From assembly GCF_003287275.1 (NCBI RefSeq), contig NZ_QEVW01000025.1, positions 186,001 to 250,000 of the forward strand: 64,000 nucleotides of DNA. Reading direction: 5' to 3'. This document shows positions 1 through 8,421 of this stretch, in pieces. Source of the stretch: Paenibacillus taichungensis. Lineage in GTDB: Bacteria > Bacillota > Bacilli > Paenibacillales > Paenibacillaceae. The notes below the pieces were generated by a model that worked only from the letters and a program-made list of their open reading frames with translations, did no database searches and was not told where the DNA came from. The first letter of the stretch is position 1. Each line of letters starts with the position of its first letter. Both the position numbers and the translations under genes were made by a program.

Positions 1-260
1 TCTTTACCCAACCGCTTCGCTTGCCAAGTAAAATTCTCATTGTCCTGATTAACGGCAACCAACTCATCCCAGTTGCCACGGATAACTTGCTCACATGTCT
101 CCCTCACCAGATCGACAACCTGTACCGGATCAGGTCCTTTGCCAACGAGGTCGCCAAGACAAAAGATTCGCTTCAATCCGCGACTCCGAATATCTTTTAA
201 TACCGCTTCCCAAGCAGTCATATTGCCATGAATATCGGATACAATCGCAATTCGTTCCAT
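1..260 (-). CDS. Metallophosphoesterase, N-terminal part (cut by window edge)
   Basis: The first 86 residues are present and the gene runs off the left edge. The calcineurin-like phosphoesterase signature is clear: MERIAIVSDIHGN with the D-x-H metal ligands, then CLGDLVGKGP (GD-x-x-G), then RGNWDE in the place of the usual GNHD. This arrangement is that of small PrpE/YfcE-type protein phosphatases or phosphodiesterases; the substrate cannot be told from this part. The start ATG follows an AGGGAGG ribosome binding site. The neighbouring upstream gene is another metallophosphoesterase on the same strand, 39 bases away, so the two are probably co-transcribed. Confidence 0.85.
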   Translation of the reverse strand, partial: MERIAIVSDIHGNMTAWEAVLKDIRSRGLKRIFCLGDLVGKGPDPVQVVDLVRETCEQVIRGNWDELVAVNQDNENFTWQAKRLGK

Positions 261-299
261 CTGGCTAACCTCCCTTTATGCTCTATATTCTTTATGTTG

Positions 300-1241
300 T
301 TAACCCTTTAATTCAAAAACCGTCAATTCCGGCCTGCACAAAAAGCGAATCGGCAGTTGGGTCATGCCAAAGCCACGGTTCACATAGACTGGCATATGCT
401 TATCCCCTGCGTAATATAACCCTTGAATATACTTGAGTGAACCTCTCGGTGTAGTCAGTGCGCCTATCCAGGGAAAACGCACCTGTCCGCCATGACTGTG
501 TCCAGAGAGCTGTAGTCCGAAACCGTAAGGTGCTGCAATGTCTGCATAATCAGGCTCATGCATAAGTAGCAGTTTCCAAACCTCTCTACTCAATCCCTTG
601 ATTGCTACAAGAGGATCAGGTCTGCCCGTAAGCGCGTCATCCAAACCTACGATCGCAATACGTGAATCCCCACGTTCAATCAGAACATGGCTGTTTCGAA
701 GCAACGTGAAACCGGCCTCTTTGAACATCAGCTCCACTTCATGCTGCTGCTGGCCACGGTAATCATGGTTCCCCAATACGGCGTATTTACCATACTTCGC
801 TTGCATCGAAGCCAGTGCAGGAATACATTCACGCATCGGTTCTGCTTCCCGTTCAACCATATCTCCGGTAAAACAAATCAGATCAGGTTGCTGTTCCCGT
901 ATCGTTTCAGCCAGCTTCTCCATTTGTTTCAGCCCCGTATGGAATCCAAGATGGGCATCACTGAACTGAATCACACGCAGTCCCTCGAATGCTTTTGGAA
1001 ACTTGGGCAGTTTCAATTCAACATGCTTGATCTCCAGATGACGAGGCTCCCACAACCAGGCATATCCTCCTGTGAGCAAACTGGCACTCGCCGTCATTAA
1101 GATCATCCGCAGCAAAAAACTGCGCCGGGAGGGATCATGATCCTTTTCCTCTCCGGGAAAAATGGAGTCTTCCGAATCAGATCCATACTGCGAGCGCCGG
1201 GGCGGCGAGATCTTGCTGCCCTCACGCGGTGTTTCTCCCAT
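300..1241 (-). CDS. ykuE: Tat-exported metallophosphoesterase, YkuE-like
   Basis: A 313-residue calcineurin-like phosphoesterase. A long charged N-terminus leads to a twin-arginine motif (SRRSFLLRM, about residues 38-46) and a hydrophobic segment ending near residue 65, so it should be exported folded by the Tat system, as B. subtilis YkuE is. Metal-binding blocks are visible in order: FSDAHLG, CFTGDMV, LGNHDYRG, LLMHEPD and LSGHSHGGQ. The last two His-containing blocks complete a di-metal site. Family members act at the membrane or wall surface; the exact substrate is not known from sequence. The start is supported by AAGGAGGGGG 5 bases upstream. Probably in an operon with the truncated phosphoesterase downstream. 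Confidence 0.85.
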   Translation of the reverse strand: MGETPREGSKISPPRRSQYGSDSEDSIFPGEEKDHDPSRRSFLLRMILMTASASLLTGGYAWLWEPRHLEIKHVELKLPKFPKAFEGLRVIQFSDAHLGFHTGLKQMEKLAETIREQQPDLICFTGDMVEREAEPMRECIPALASMQAKYGKYAVLGNHDYRGQQQHEVELMFKEAGFTLLRNSHVLIERGDSRIAIVGLDDALTGRPDPLVAIKGLSREVWKLLLMHEPDYADIAAPYGFGLQLSGHSHGGQVRFPWIGALTTPRGSLKYIQGLYYAGDKHMPVYVNRGFGMTQLPIRFLCRPELTVFELKG

Positions 1242-1330
1242 GCGTCCCCCTCCTTCTTCCGCTCCAAATCCATCCCCTTAGTATACCATATTCTGCATGA
1301 CTAGCCCGGTTCCTTTGCGGGTACAGAAAA

Positions 1331-1375
1331 AGAAGCCGGGATCTTAGGCTATATATGCCAAGGATCACGACTTCT
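1331..1375 (-). terminator. Rho-independent terminator after sdhB
   Basis: On the minus strand a 13-bp arm starting AGAAGTCG pairs with GATCCCGGCTTCT (one mismatch, one G-T pair), with an inner GGC/GCC helix, and is followed by TTTTTC. It ends the sdhCAB transcript. Confidence 0.75.
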
Positions 1376-1418
1376 TCTAATGGTGCAGATCCGAAGTTCT
1401 GCATTTGATATGACTAGA

Positions 1419-2183
1419 TTACACGCCCAACCAGCGTTTGAACATGTGTTTGGTTGTTTGTTTGTTCATTTCGGCAATGGAGGTAGTCAACGGAATACCT
1501 TTTGGACAAGAGCGTACGCAGTTCTGCGAGTTACCACAACCCTCAATACCTCCGTCTTCCATAAGTGCTTCCAGACGGTCTTCAGCGTTCATCTCCCCTG
1601 TTGGGTGAGCATTGAACAGACGTACTTGAGAAAGAGCTGCCGGACCGATAAAGTCTGTTTTCTCATTGACGTTCGGGCAGGCTTCGAGACATACACCACA
1701 TGTCATACATTTGGACAGCTCGTAAGCCCACTGACGTTTCTTCTCAGGCATCCGCGGACCTGGACCGAGGTCATAGGTACCGTCAATCGGAATCCACGCT
1801 TTAACCCGTTTCAGGGCGTTAAACATCCGGGTACGGTCGATGACGAGGTCACGAACCACCGGGAAGGTTTTCATCGGTTCGATGCGAACTGGTTGTTCGA
1901 GCTTGTCAATCAGGGCCGCACACGCTTGACGCGGCTTGCCATTGATGACCATGGAGCATGCTCCACAGACTTCTTCGAGACAGTTCGATTCCCAGCAGAC
2001 CGGGGCAATGGACTTGCCTTCTGTATTGACCGGGTTCCGCTGGATCTCCATCAGGGCGCTAATAACGTTCATGCCGGGACGGTACGGAAGCTCAAACTCT
2101 TCGTTGTACGAAGATGACTCCGGGCTGTCCTGACGGGTGATGATAAACTTGACGGTTTTTTTTGCTGTAGCTGTGTCCGTCAT
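1419..2183 (-). CDS. sdhB: Succinate dehydrogenase iron-sulfur subunit
   Basis: A 254-residue SdhB. It carries the electron relay of complex II between the SdhA flavin and the membrane quinone. The 2Fe-2S cluster cysteines lie in CWESNCLEEVCGACSM (about residues 63-78), and the C-terminal half has the ferredoxin-like CMTCGVCLEACP block plus a second CGNSQNCVRSCP block for the 4Fe-4S and 3Fe-4S centres. The start is set by AAAGGAGGGG 8 bases before ATG. In B. subtilis sdhA and sdhB are nearly contiguous; here 468 bases holding repeat elements separate them. sdhB has its own strong ribosome binding site, so it can still be translated well as the last gene of the operon. Confidence 0.97.
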   Translation of the reverse strand: MTDTATAKKTVKFIITRQDSPESSSYNEEFELPYRPGMNVISALMEIQRNPVNTEGKSIAPVCWESNCLEEVCGACSMVINGKPRQACAALIDKLEQPVRIEPMKTFPVVRDLVIDRTRMFNALKRVKAWIPIDGTYDLGPGPRMPEKKRQWAYELSKCMTCGVCLEACPNVNEKTDFIGPAALSQVRLFNAHPTGEMNAEDRLEALMEDGGIEGCGNSQNCVRSCPKGIPLTTSIAEMNKQTTKHMFKRWLGV

Positions 2184-2651
2184 ATCGTTGTCCCCTCCTT
2201 TGGTGACGATGATTGATTGCTATCGTTACAAGACCACAATGTTGTTCACAAATGGTCACTCCGCTGGCAGAAGATCCTTCCGATCGCTGTTATCCCCAGA
2301 TTTCTTTGATCCACTTTTATAAGGGTGGAAATCCGGGGATAAAGGCGAACGCTTCGCTTCTTCAGTATTCTTCTGCCTTCTCCGTTCAGGTGTTAACTTT
2401 TAGATCATGTAAATATAAAATAAATCCTCTTGATGTTATACAGCAAAGGCGGGCGCTTCGCTTCTTCTGGGCATTTCTGCTTCCTCCGCTGCGTCGTGCA
2501 CATAAGCCGCTTTACTGAAAGTAGCAATAATTCATTCTGGTTAGCAGTAACTTTGAGAAGCTCCGCGTACGCTTTGCCTCTATGTGTCTACTGCTTTTCC
2601 GTTAAGTTGCTAAGTCTTTAACTTTATGAATAGACCGAAATTTCGCTTTAA
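2184..2651 (-). repeat. sdhA-sdhB spacer filled with repeat elements
   Basis: This 468-base gap holds no convincing gene. It contains full copy 1 of the dispersed hairpin element (2266-2386), a partial unit resembling only its right part (2445-2488, sharing GCGCTTCGCTTCTTC with the arm region of copy 1), and a third hairpin unit (2541-2613) with arms GCAGTA/TACTGC and TTAGCA/TGCTAA that also ends in TTCCGTT. The three units lie in a row inside the operon and would be part of the sdh mRNA. Confidence 0.7.
2266..2386 (-). repeat. Dispersed hairpin element, copy 1
   Basis: Outer arms GGCAGAAG (2266-2273) and CTTCTGCC (2370-2377) are exact complements. The inner stem is TTATCCCCAGATTT (2290-2303) against AAATCCGGGGATAA (2329-2342), with one A/C position that becomes a G-U pair on the minus strand. 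The apical helix is CCAC/GTGG (2311-2314, 2325-2328). A small GCGAA/TTCGC hairpin follows. It lies in the sense direction of the sdh operon. Confidence 0.85.
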
Positions 2652-4394
2652 TTAATCCTTCGAGTAGTCGCGGATCCGTGGTGGGATCAGGGAAACGTCT
2701 ACAGGCTCGTACGAAATTTTTGGACCTTCCTTCGACCAGCTTGCGATCGTTGTTTTCAGGAATTCCTCATCGTTCCGTTCAGTGAACTCCGGCTTGTAAT
2801 GCGCTCCACGGCTTTCGTTACGCAGCAATGCGCCCAGCGTCATTGCTTCTGCCAGTTCAAGCATGTTCCACAGCTGACGGGTAAATGCTGCACCCGGGTT
2901 GTTCCAACCGGAAGTGTCGTACATGTTGATTTTGCCGTAACGCTCTTTCAATTCCTTAATTTTGCCGATGGTCGCTTCCAGCTTATCGTTGTAACGTACC
3001 ACCGTCATATTCGCCGTCATCCACTCGCCAAGCTCTTTGTGAATGACATAAGCATTTTCATTGCCCTGCATATTTAGGATGCCTTCGTATTTATCGGTTT
3101 GGCGCTTGGTATAACCATCGAATACGGAAGAACTGATATCTGCGGACGATTTTTTGAGTCCTTTGATATATTCAACCGCTTTTGGTCCAGCCACCATACC
3201 ACCGTAGATTGCCGATACCAGGGAATTTGCACCCAGACGGTTTGCACCATGGTATTGGTATTCACATTCACCAGCTGCGAACAGTCCTGGAATGTTGGTC
3301 ATTTGGTTATAATCTACCCACATGCCGCCCATGGAATAATGGACTGCCGGGAAAATTTTCATCGGGATTTTACGTGGGTCATCGCCCATGAACTTCTCGT
3401 AGATCTCAATGATTCCGCCGAGCTTCACATCCAGCTCCTTCGGATCTTTGTGGGACAAGTCGAGATATACCATGTTCTCGCCGTTCACGCCGAGGCCCAT
3501 ATCCACGCAGACGCTGAAAATTTCACGCGTCGCGATATCACGCGGAACAAGGTTACCGTATGACGGATATTTTTCTTCGAGGAAGTACCAAGGCTTGCCG
3601 TCTTTGTACGTCCAGATCCGTCCACCTTCACCACGAGCCGATTCGGACATCAGACGCAGTTTGTCATCGCCTGGAATGGCAGTCGGGTGAATCTGAATGA
3701 ACTCACCGTTCGCGTAATTTACACCTTGCTGATACACCGCACTAGCGGCAGTACCTGTATTGATAACCGAGTTGGTTGTTTTACCGAAAATAATGCCAGG
3801 GCCGCCGCTCGCCAGAATAACGGCTTCTGCCGGGAACGTTTGTACCTTCATTGTTTTCAGATCCTGTGCTACAATCCCGCGGCAGGTGCCTTCGTCATCC
3901 ACAACCGCCTGCAGGAACTCCCAGTTCTCATATTTCGTAACGAGACCGGCTGCTTCCCAGCGACGTACTTGCTCATCCAGCGCGTAGAGCAATTGTTGTC
4001 CAGTCGTTGCACCAGCAAACGCTGTACGGTGATGCTTCGTTCCACCGAAACGACGGAAATCGAGCAAACCTTCCGGTGTCCGGTTGAACATTACGCCCAT
4101 CCGGTCCATCAGGTGAATAATGCCTGGTGCCGCTTCACACATCGCTTTGACTGGAGGCTGATTCGCCAAAAAGTCACCGCCATATACGGTATCGTCAAAG
4201 TGTACCCATGGGGAGTCGCCCTCACCTTTGGTATTTACCGCACCGTTGATACCGCCTTGGGCACATACGGAGTGGGATCTTTTGACGGGAACCAGTGAAA
4301 ATAAATGAACATGGACTCCGGCTTCAGCCGATTTGATCGCCGCCATCAATCCCGCGAGACCTCCGCCCACAATAATTACATTAGATGATGCCAT
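2652..4394 (-). CDS. sdhA: Succinate dehydrogenase flavoprotein subunit
   Basis: A 580-residue flavoprotein that oxidises succinate to fumarate in the TCA cycle and passes electrons to SdhB. The FAD dinucleotide fold is at the N-terminus (VIIVGGGLAGLMAAIKSAE), followed by HSVCAQGGINGA, which holds the His that binds FAD covalently in this family, and the active-site region with SESARGEGG and HYSMGGMWVD. Length is normal for the Bacillus type, which pairs with a di-haem SdhC and menaquinone. Start supported by AAGGGAG before ATG. It lies 43 bases downstream of sdhC. Confidence 0.97.
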   Translation of the reverse strand: MASSNVIIVGGGLAGLMAAIKSAEAGVHVHLFSLVPVKRSHSVCAQGGINGAVNTKGEGDSPWVHFDDTVYGGDFLANQPPVKAMCEAAPGIIHLMDRMGVMFNRTPEGLLDFRRFGGTKHHRTAFAGATTGQQLLYALDEQVRRWEAAGLVTKYENWEFLQAVVDDEGTCRGIVAQDLKTMKVQTFPAEAVILASGGPGIIFGKTTNSVINTGTAASAVYQQGVNYANGEFIQIHPTAIPGDDKLRLMSESARGEGGRIWTYKDGKPWYFLEEKYPSYGNLVPRDIATREIFSVCVDMGLGVNGENMVYLDLSHKDPKELDVKLGGIIEIYEKFMGDDPRKIPMKIFPAVHYSMGGMWVDYNQMTNIPGLFAAGECEYQYHGANRLGANSLVSAIYGGMVAGPKAVEYIKGLKKSSADISSSVFDGYTKRQTDKYEGILNMQGNENAYVIHKELGEWMTANMTVVRYNDKLEATIGKIKELKERYGKINMYDTSGWNNPGAAFTRQLWNMLELAEAMTLGALLRNESRGAHYKPEFTERNDEEFLKTTIASWSKEGPKISYEPVDVSLIPPRIRDYSKD

Positions 4395-4437
4395 TGCTGT
4401 TCACTCCCTTATAAGTCAGCATTTAAAGTCCAAATGC

Positions 4438-5106
4438 TTAAATCAGAACTGTCTTAACTGCGTCAATCATAGAAGTGGCTACCTGGAAATCCATGCTCCG
4501 GAAAGCAAGCAGCGATGCAATAAACATGAGAGCTACAATAGCAAACAAGCTCATGCAGATGTAGGAAGATACACGCTGCGCACGCGGACCGACGGTAATT
4601 CCCCAGCTAACCAGGAACGACCACAAACCGTTGGCAAAGTGATAAGATGCCGCAACCACACTGATCAGATATAAAATAAACGTTACCGGGTTCATCACGA
4701 TGCCGTGTATGACACCGCCAAGCTCTTCGTGTGTGACATTCCCCAGCGCAACCTGGAAACGAGTTTCCCAAATATGCCAGATGACGAACACAAACGTAAT
4801 GACACCGCTGACGCGCTGCAACGTATAGCGCCAGTTGCGCTCATTGCCAAAACGTCCCACGTTAGGCTTGGCCTGATAGGCAATGTACAAACCATATACA
4901 CCGTGATAGAACAGCGGCAACCAGATGAGAAGCGTTTCAAGTACAATCACGAGCGGCAGGCCATTCAGAAATGCAACTGCATCGTTAAAGCCTTCTTTGC
5001 CGCCTTCAACTGCCGAGAAGTTCGTCACCATATGCTCAATGAAAAACAGACTGAGCGGAATGACGCCAAGCAAGGAGTGCAGCTTTCTGGAGTAAAACCC
5101 TTTCAT
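4438..5106 (-). CDS. sdhC: Succinate dehydrogenase cytochrome b558 subunit
   Basis: The membrane anchor of complex II, 222 residues from the chosen start, with five hydrophobic segments and several conserved His residues expected to hold two haems b (for example in LHSLLG, FIEHMV, YHGVYG, VIWHIWE, SYHFANGLWS). It reduces menaquinone. I chose the ATG beginning MKGFYSRKLHSLLGVIP because it matches the usual family N-terminus, with AAAGGGG upstream at a long spacing. However, an in-frame ATG at 5244 has a much better ribosome binding site (AAAGGAG, 5 bases away) and would add 46 residues; the added stretch does not look like a membrane protein. See the leader feature. Confidence 0.93.
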   Translation of the reverse strand: MKGFYSRKLHSLLGVIPLSLFFIEHMVTNFSAVEGGKEGFNDAVAFLNGLPLVIVLETLLIWLPLFYHGVYGLYIAYQAKPNVGRFGNERNWRYTLQRVSGVITFVFVIWHIWETRFQVALGNVTHEELGGVIHGIVMNPVTFILYLISVVAASYHFANGLWSFLVSWGITVGPRAQRVSSYICMSLFAIVALMFIASLLAFRSMDFQVATSMIDAVKTVLI

Positions 5107-5164
5107 AAAATGTCGATCCCCTTTCGCTAAATACAACGTTTTCATAAATAAAATTCGCTTATCA

Positions 5165-5236
5165 TGACACAAACCTTTCCCAAGGAAAGGTTCGACAAAT
5201 TGTTCCGTTTTCTTCAGGTGTGAACAACTTGTGTCA
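5165..5236 (-). promoter_or_regulatory. Folded sdhC leader with three nested helices
   Basis: Three perfect helices fit together as a three-way junction: outer TGACACAA (5165-5172) with TTGTGTCA (5229-5236); TTGTTC (5200-5205) with GAACAA (5222-5227); and AACCTTTCC (5172-5180) with GGAAAGGTT (5184-5192), loop CAA. It begins just inside a well-placed ribosome binding site and ATG at 5244 that is in frame with sdhC. It may be a cis-acting mRNA element; no known riboswitch class was recognised. Confidence 0.5.
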
Positions 5237-5292
5237 CGATTCATGTTACTCCTTTTTTTCTTATAAGGGAATTGCAATATAATTATTAAATG

Positions 5293-5318
5293 TTATAACC
5301 TATAGGTATAAGTTATAA
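5293..5318. promoter_or_regulatory. Palindromic site between sdhC and the LysR gene
   Basis: TTATAAC (5293-5299) and GTTATAA (5312-5318) form an inverted repeat, with a second palindrome ACCTATAGGT inside. An interrupted AT-rich dyad in a divergent promoter beside a LysR gene is the usual form of a LysR operator. Confidence 0.55.
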
Positions 5319-5418
5319 ACATCGGTCGTGCAGGCCATACAACATGGAGAAATATTTGACAAGGAGATGCCTCACGCAAAGTACGTTCATACGTTCAGTA
5401 GAAAAGAGGTTAGTGCTC

Positions 5419-6342
5419 ATGTTCGAGGAATTAAACGCTTTTGCGGCGGTTGTAGAGCAGTCCAGTCTGAACCGTGCATCGAAATTGCTGAATCTTTCAC
5501 AGCCCGCGCTATCTCGCAAAATCTCCAAATTGGAGGATGAACTCGGCGTGGCGCTCTTTCATCGCCGTGGTAAACGACTTGAATTAACCAGCGTTGGTCA
5601 GTTCGCGTACACTTTCGCGGTAGAGCAGAAACAGCAGCAACAGAAATTTCTGACCATGCTGGCCCAATACAAAGACGAAGAACAAAGCTCCATTACGCTT
5701 GGAGCCAGTCTGACAACGCTTCAAACAACATTGCCACCGCTGGTAAATGCCTTTATGGAGAAACATCCGAACGCGGAAATCAAGCTGGTGACAGGGAAAA
5801 CGCATGAAATTGTCTCTTTTGTACGGGATAAAAAAGCAGATGTGGGCATCGTTGCCTCTTCCATAAGTGAAGCCGGGCTGAACTGTGTTCCGCTCTTTGA
5901 TGATCATCTGGAGCTGGTTGTGCCTTTAACACATCCGCTATCGGGTAAAGAAGCCGGAATGGAGCATTTGCAAGACCTGCCGATGATTACGTTCTCCAAA
6001 GGAACCTGGTATCGCAAATTAACCGACGACCTGTTCCAGCGCTGCGCCGTGATGCCGGATATTCGCATGGAGATTGACTCCTTTGAAGCGATTGTCCGTC
6101 TTCTGCCTACCTGCAAAGCCGCAGCCCTGTTGCCCAAATCGTATCTCCGCCCTCAATTGCTTGCGGACAATGATCTCGTCTCGGTATATCTGCCGCAACT
6201 GCAGCAGACCCGTCGCACAACCTGCATGATCTATGGGGAAAAGGAAGACCTCAGCCAAACCTCCAGACAGTGGGTCAGGGAAACGGCTGCGCTCTTTACA
6301 GCAAAGGCGCCGCTGCCCTCACGGAGGACGCCGACGCCTTAG
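5419..6342 (+). CDS. LysR-family transcriptional regulator
   Basis: A 307-residue LTTR. The winged helix-turn-helix is at residues 1-60 (FAAVVEQSSLNRASKLLNLSQ, then ALSRKISKLEDELG), followed by a linker helix and a periplasmic-binding-protein-like effector domain (LGASLTTLQTTLPPLVNAF onward). The ATG at 5419 was chosen over 5344 because it has AGAGG 9 bases upstream and gives the standard N-terminus MFEELNAF. It is transcribed away from sdhCAB with a dyad between them, so it probably controls sdh, itself, or both, in the manner of the citrate-responsive CcpC. The effector is not known. Confidence 0.9.
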   Translation: MFEELNAFAAVVEQSSLNRASKLLNLSQPALSRKISKLEDELGVALFHRRGKRLELTSVGQFAYTFAVEQKQQQQKFLTMLAQYKDEEQSSITLGASLTTLQTTLPPLVNAFMEKHPNAEIKLVTGKTHEIVSFVRDKKADVGIVASSISEAGLNCVPLFDDHLELVVPLTHPLSGKEAGMEHLQDLPMITFSKGTWYRKLTDDLFQRCAVMPDIRMEIDSFEAIVRLLPTCKAAALLPKSYLRPQLLADNDLVSVYLPQLQQTRRTTCMIYGEKEDLSQTSRQWVRETAALFTAKAPLPSRRTPTP

Positions 6343-6397
6343 CATTCATATCAATCAGCCGAGCTCAATGCTCTGCTTTCATTTAATAGACTCAGCT

Positions 6398-7069
6398 CTA
6401 GCTCTCTTGGCTGATCACTTCTTCCTCAAAACGGTCAATGTCATCATTCATGCCGATAATTACCATGATATCACCCATCTGAAGCGAGTCCAGTGCAGTC
6501 GGGGCAATAATGACCCCGGCTTCCTTTTGTAACGCTACAATGCTGCAACCAAAGCGTACTCGAGCATTCAGAGTGGACAGCGTTTTATTATGCAGACAGG
6601 CTGGAACTTTCATCTCCACAATACTGTAATCATCGGACAATTCGATATAATCGAGCAGATTCGGGGTGACGAGCTGATGGGCAACCCGGATTCCCATATC
6701 ACGCTCAGGATAAACGACACGATCGATTCCCAGCTTGTCCAGTGCCCGTCCATGAAGAACTGAAATGGCTTTGGCCACAACTGTTTTTACACCGAGTTCC
6801 TTCAGTAAAATGGCAGTGAGAATGCTGGTCTGGATATCCGCCCCGATGGCAACGATACAGCAGTCAAAATTGCGGATGCCCAGGGAGCGCAGCACTTCCT
6901 CATCCGTGGAATCCGCGACGACGGCATGGGTGACCAATTCACTCATGTCTTCGACGACTTCTTCATTTTTATCGATCCCCAGCACTTCATAGCCAAGCTC
7001 CATTAATTCCTGTGCCAGACTGGAGCCAAAGCGTCCAAGCCCAATTACCGCAAACTGCTGTGTTTTCAT
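6398..7069 (-). CDS. ktrA: Potassium uptake regulatory subunit KtrA/TrkA
   Basis: A 223-residue soluble RCK protein. Residues 1-140 form the NAD/ATP-binding Rossmann domain (FAVIGLGRFGSSLAQEL, then the acidic D of LGIDKNEEVV), and residues from about 145 form the RCK_C domain, which in the family binds cyclic di-AMP. It forms an octameric ring gating the KtrB membrane subunit. The gene lies 17 bases after ktrB and is transcribed in the same direction. KtrA and KtrC paralogues cannot be separated reliably by eye; adjacency to a ktrB gene favours KtrA. Confidence 0.92.
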   Translation of the reverse strand: MKTQQFAVIGLGRFGSSLAQELMELGYEVLGIDKNEEVVEDMSELVTHAVVADSTDEEVLRSLGIRNFDCCIVAIGADIQTSILTAILLKELGVKTVVAKAISVLHGRALDKLGIDRVVYPERDMGIRVAHQLVTPNLLDYIELSDDYSIVEMKVPACLHNKTLSTLNARVRFGCSIVALQKEAGVIIAPTALDSLQMGDIMVIIGMNDDIDRFEEEVISQES

Positions 7070-7086
7070 TGTTCTTCACGAACCCC

Positions 7087-8421
7087 TTATCCAATAATCA
7101 TTTTGCCTTCCGGATACCTGTACAACTCTTTACCCTTTTTCTGTCCGAGTGCATACGCGAGCGTAATTGGTCCAAGACGTCCTGCAAACATGGTGAAACA
7201 GATCAAAAGCTTGCCGATCGTGGTCAGCTTCAGTGTAAGCCCCATAGATAAACCTACAGTGCCGAAGGCGGATGTTGTCTCAAATAATATCATCAAAAAG
7301 CTGCTGTCTTCCGTCGTACTAAGCACCATCGTAACGGCAATAATGAGCAACAGTGCAAGCAGTGTAATCGTCAGTGCTTTGAAAATCCGTTCCTGTAGGA
7401 GCCGATATCTGAAAAAGACGATATCTTCCCGCCCCCGCATCATGGCAATGACAGCTCCGGCCATAATCATGAATGTGGTGGTTTTAATACCGCCTCCCGT
7501 AGAACCAGGGGAAGCACCAATAAACATTAATATAATGATGAAAAATTGCGTTGCCTGTCTCAGGCCAGCAATATCTACTGTATTCGCCCCTGCTGTTCTC
7601 GGGGAAACCGACTGGAAGAACGAACCGAGAATTTTACCACCCCAGTTCAACCCCCCCAGGGTCCGGGGATTACTGAATTCAAATACAAATATAACTAGAG
7701 CGCCAAATACGATTAACAATCCTGTCGTCAGCAATACCACTTTGGAATGCAGCGACAGCTTCCTCGTCCTCCGGTACTCCACCAGATCAGACAGAACGAC
7801 AAAACCAATACCGCCTGCAATGATCAGGAACATGGCTGTAAAATTCACGAGCGGATCATACACATACCCGGTTAAGCTGCGGAAATCTCCGAACATATCA
7901 AACCCGGCATTGTTGAACATGGAGATCGCATGCCAATATCCATAATAGACGGCCTGCCCCATCGGCATATCAAACGACCACCGAATGGCGAATAACGTGC
8001 CACATATGCCTTCCAATATGAGCGAGTAGATCACAACCTTGCGAATAAGGCGGACAATGCCCTCCATCGTACTCTGGTTCATCGCTTCCTGCAAAATCAA
8101 CCGCTCACGCAGAGAGATCCGCCGTTTGAATGCAATCGCCACCAGTGTCGACATCGTCATAAAGCCAAGACCGCCAATCTGAATCAGGATTGCAATGATA
8201 ATCTGACCCAACGTCGAAAAATGAGTACCCGTATCCACCACAACCAGCCCCGTCACGCAGACTGCTGAAGTTGCCGTGAAGAGTGCGTCAATAAAAGGAA
8301 GGCTGACCCCGCCTCGACTGGATGCCGGGAGCATCAACAGAAGTGTCCCAAGCAATATAATACCCGCGAACCCTAGGACCAGAATTCGGGGTGGCGATAG
8401 ACGCATCCATTGAACATTCAT
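7087..8421 (-). CDS. ktrB: Potassium uptake membrane subunit KtrB/TrkH
   Basis: A 444-residue K+ translocating subunit. The four pore loops of the TrkH/KtrB superfamily are recognisable by their glycine filter positions, for example ATSAVCVTGLVVVDTG, FNNAGFDMF, GASPGSTGGGIK and TSAFGTVGLSMG. It works with the RCK protein encoded next. The reading frame stays open 55 codons further upstream, but MNVQWMRLSPPRILVLGFAG aligns with the normal family start. The ribosome binding site GAGGTGG is 17 bases before this ATG and only 11 before an in-frame GTG at 8427, which may be the real start. Confidence 0.92.
   Translation of the reverse strand: MNVQWMRLSPPRILVLGFAGIILLGTLLLMLPASSRGGVSLPFIDALFTATSAVCVTGLVVVDTGTHFSTLGQIIIAILIQIGGLGFMTMSTLVAIAFKRRISLRERLILQEAMNQSTMEGIVRLIRKVVIYSLILEGICGTLFAIRWSFDMPMGQAVYYGYWHAISMFNNAGFDMFGDFRSLTGYVYDPLVNFTAMFLIIAGGIGFVVLSDLVEYRRTRKLSLHSKVVLLTTGLLIVFGALVIFVFEFSNPRTLGGLNWGGKILGSFFQSVSPRTAGANTVDIAGLRQATQFFIIILMFIGASPGSTGGGIKTTTFMIMAGAVIAMMRGREDIVFFRYRLLQERIFKALTITLLALLLIIAVTMVLSTTEDSSFLMILFETTSAFGTVGLSMGLTLKLTTIGKLLICFTMFAGRLGPITLAYALGQKKGKELYRYPEGKMIIG

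Noticed and set aside
1380..2117. 245-codon plus-strand frame
   Set aside because: Lies entirely opposite sdhB, whose cluster motifs are unmistakable; no ribosome binding site.
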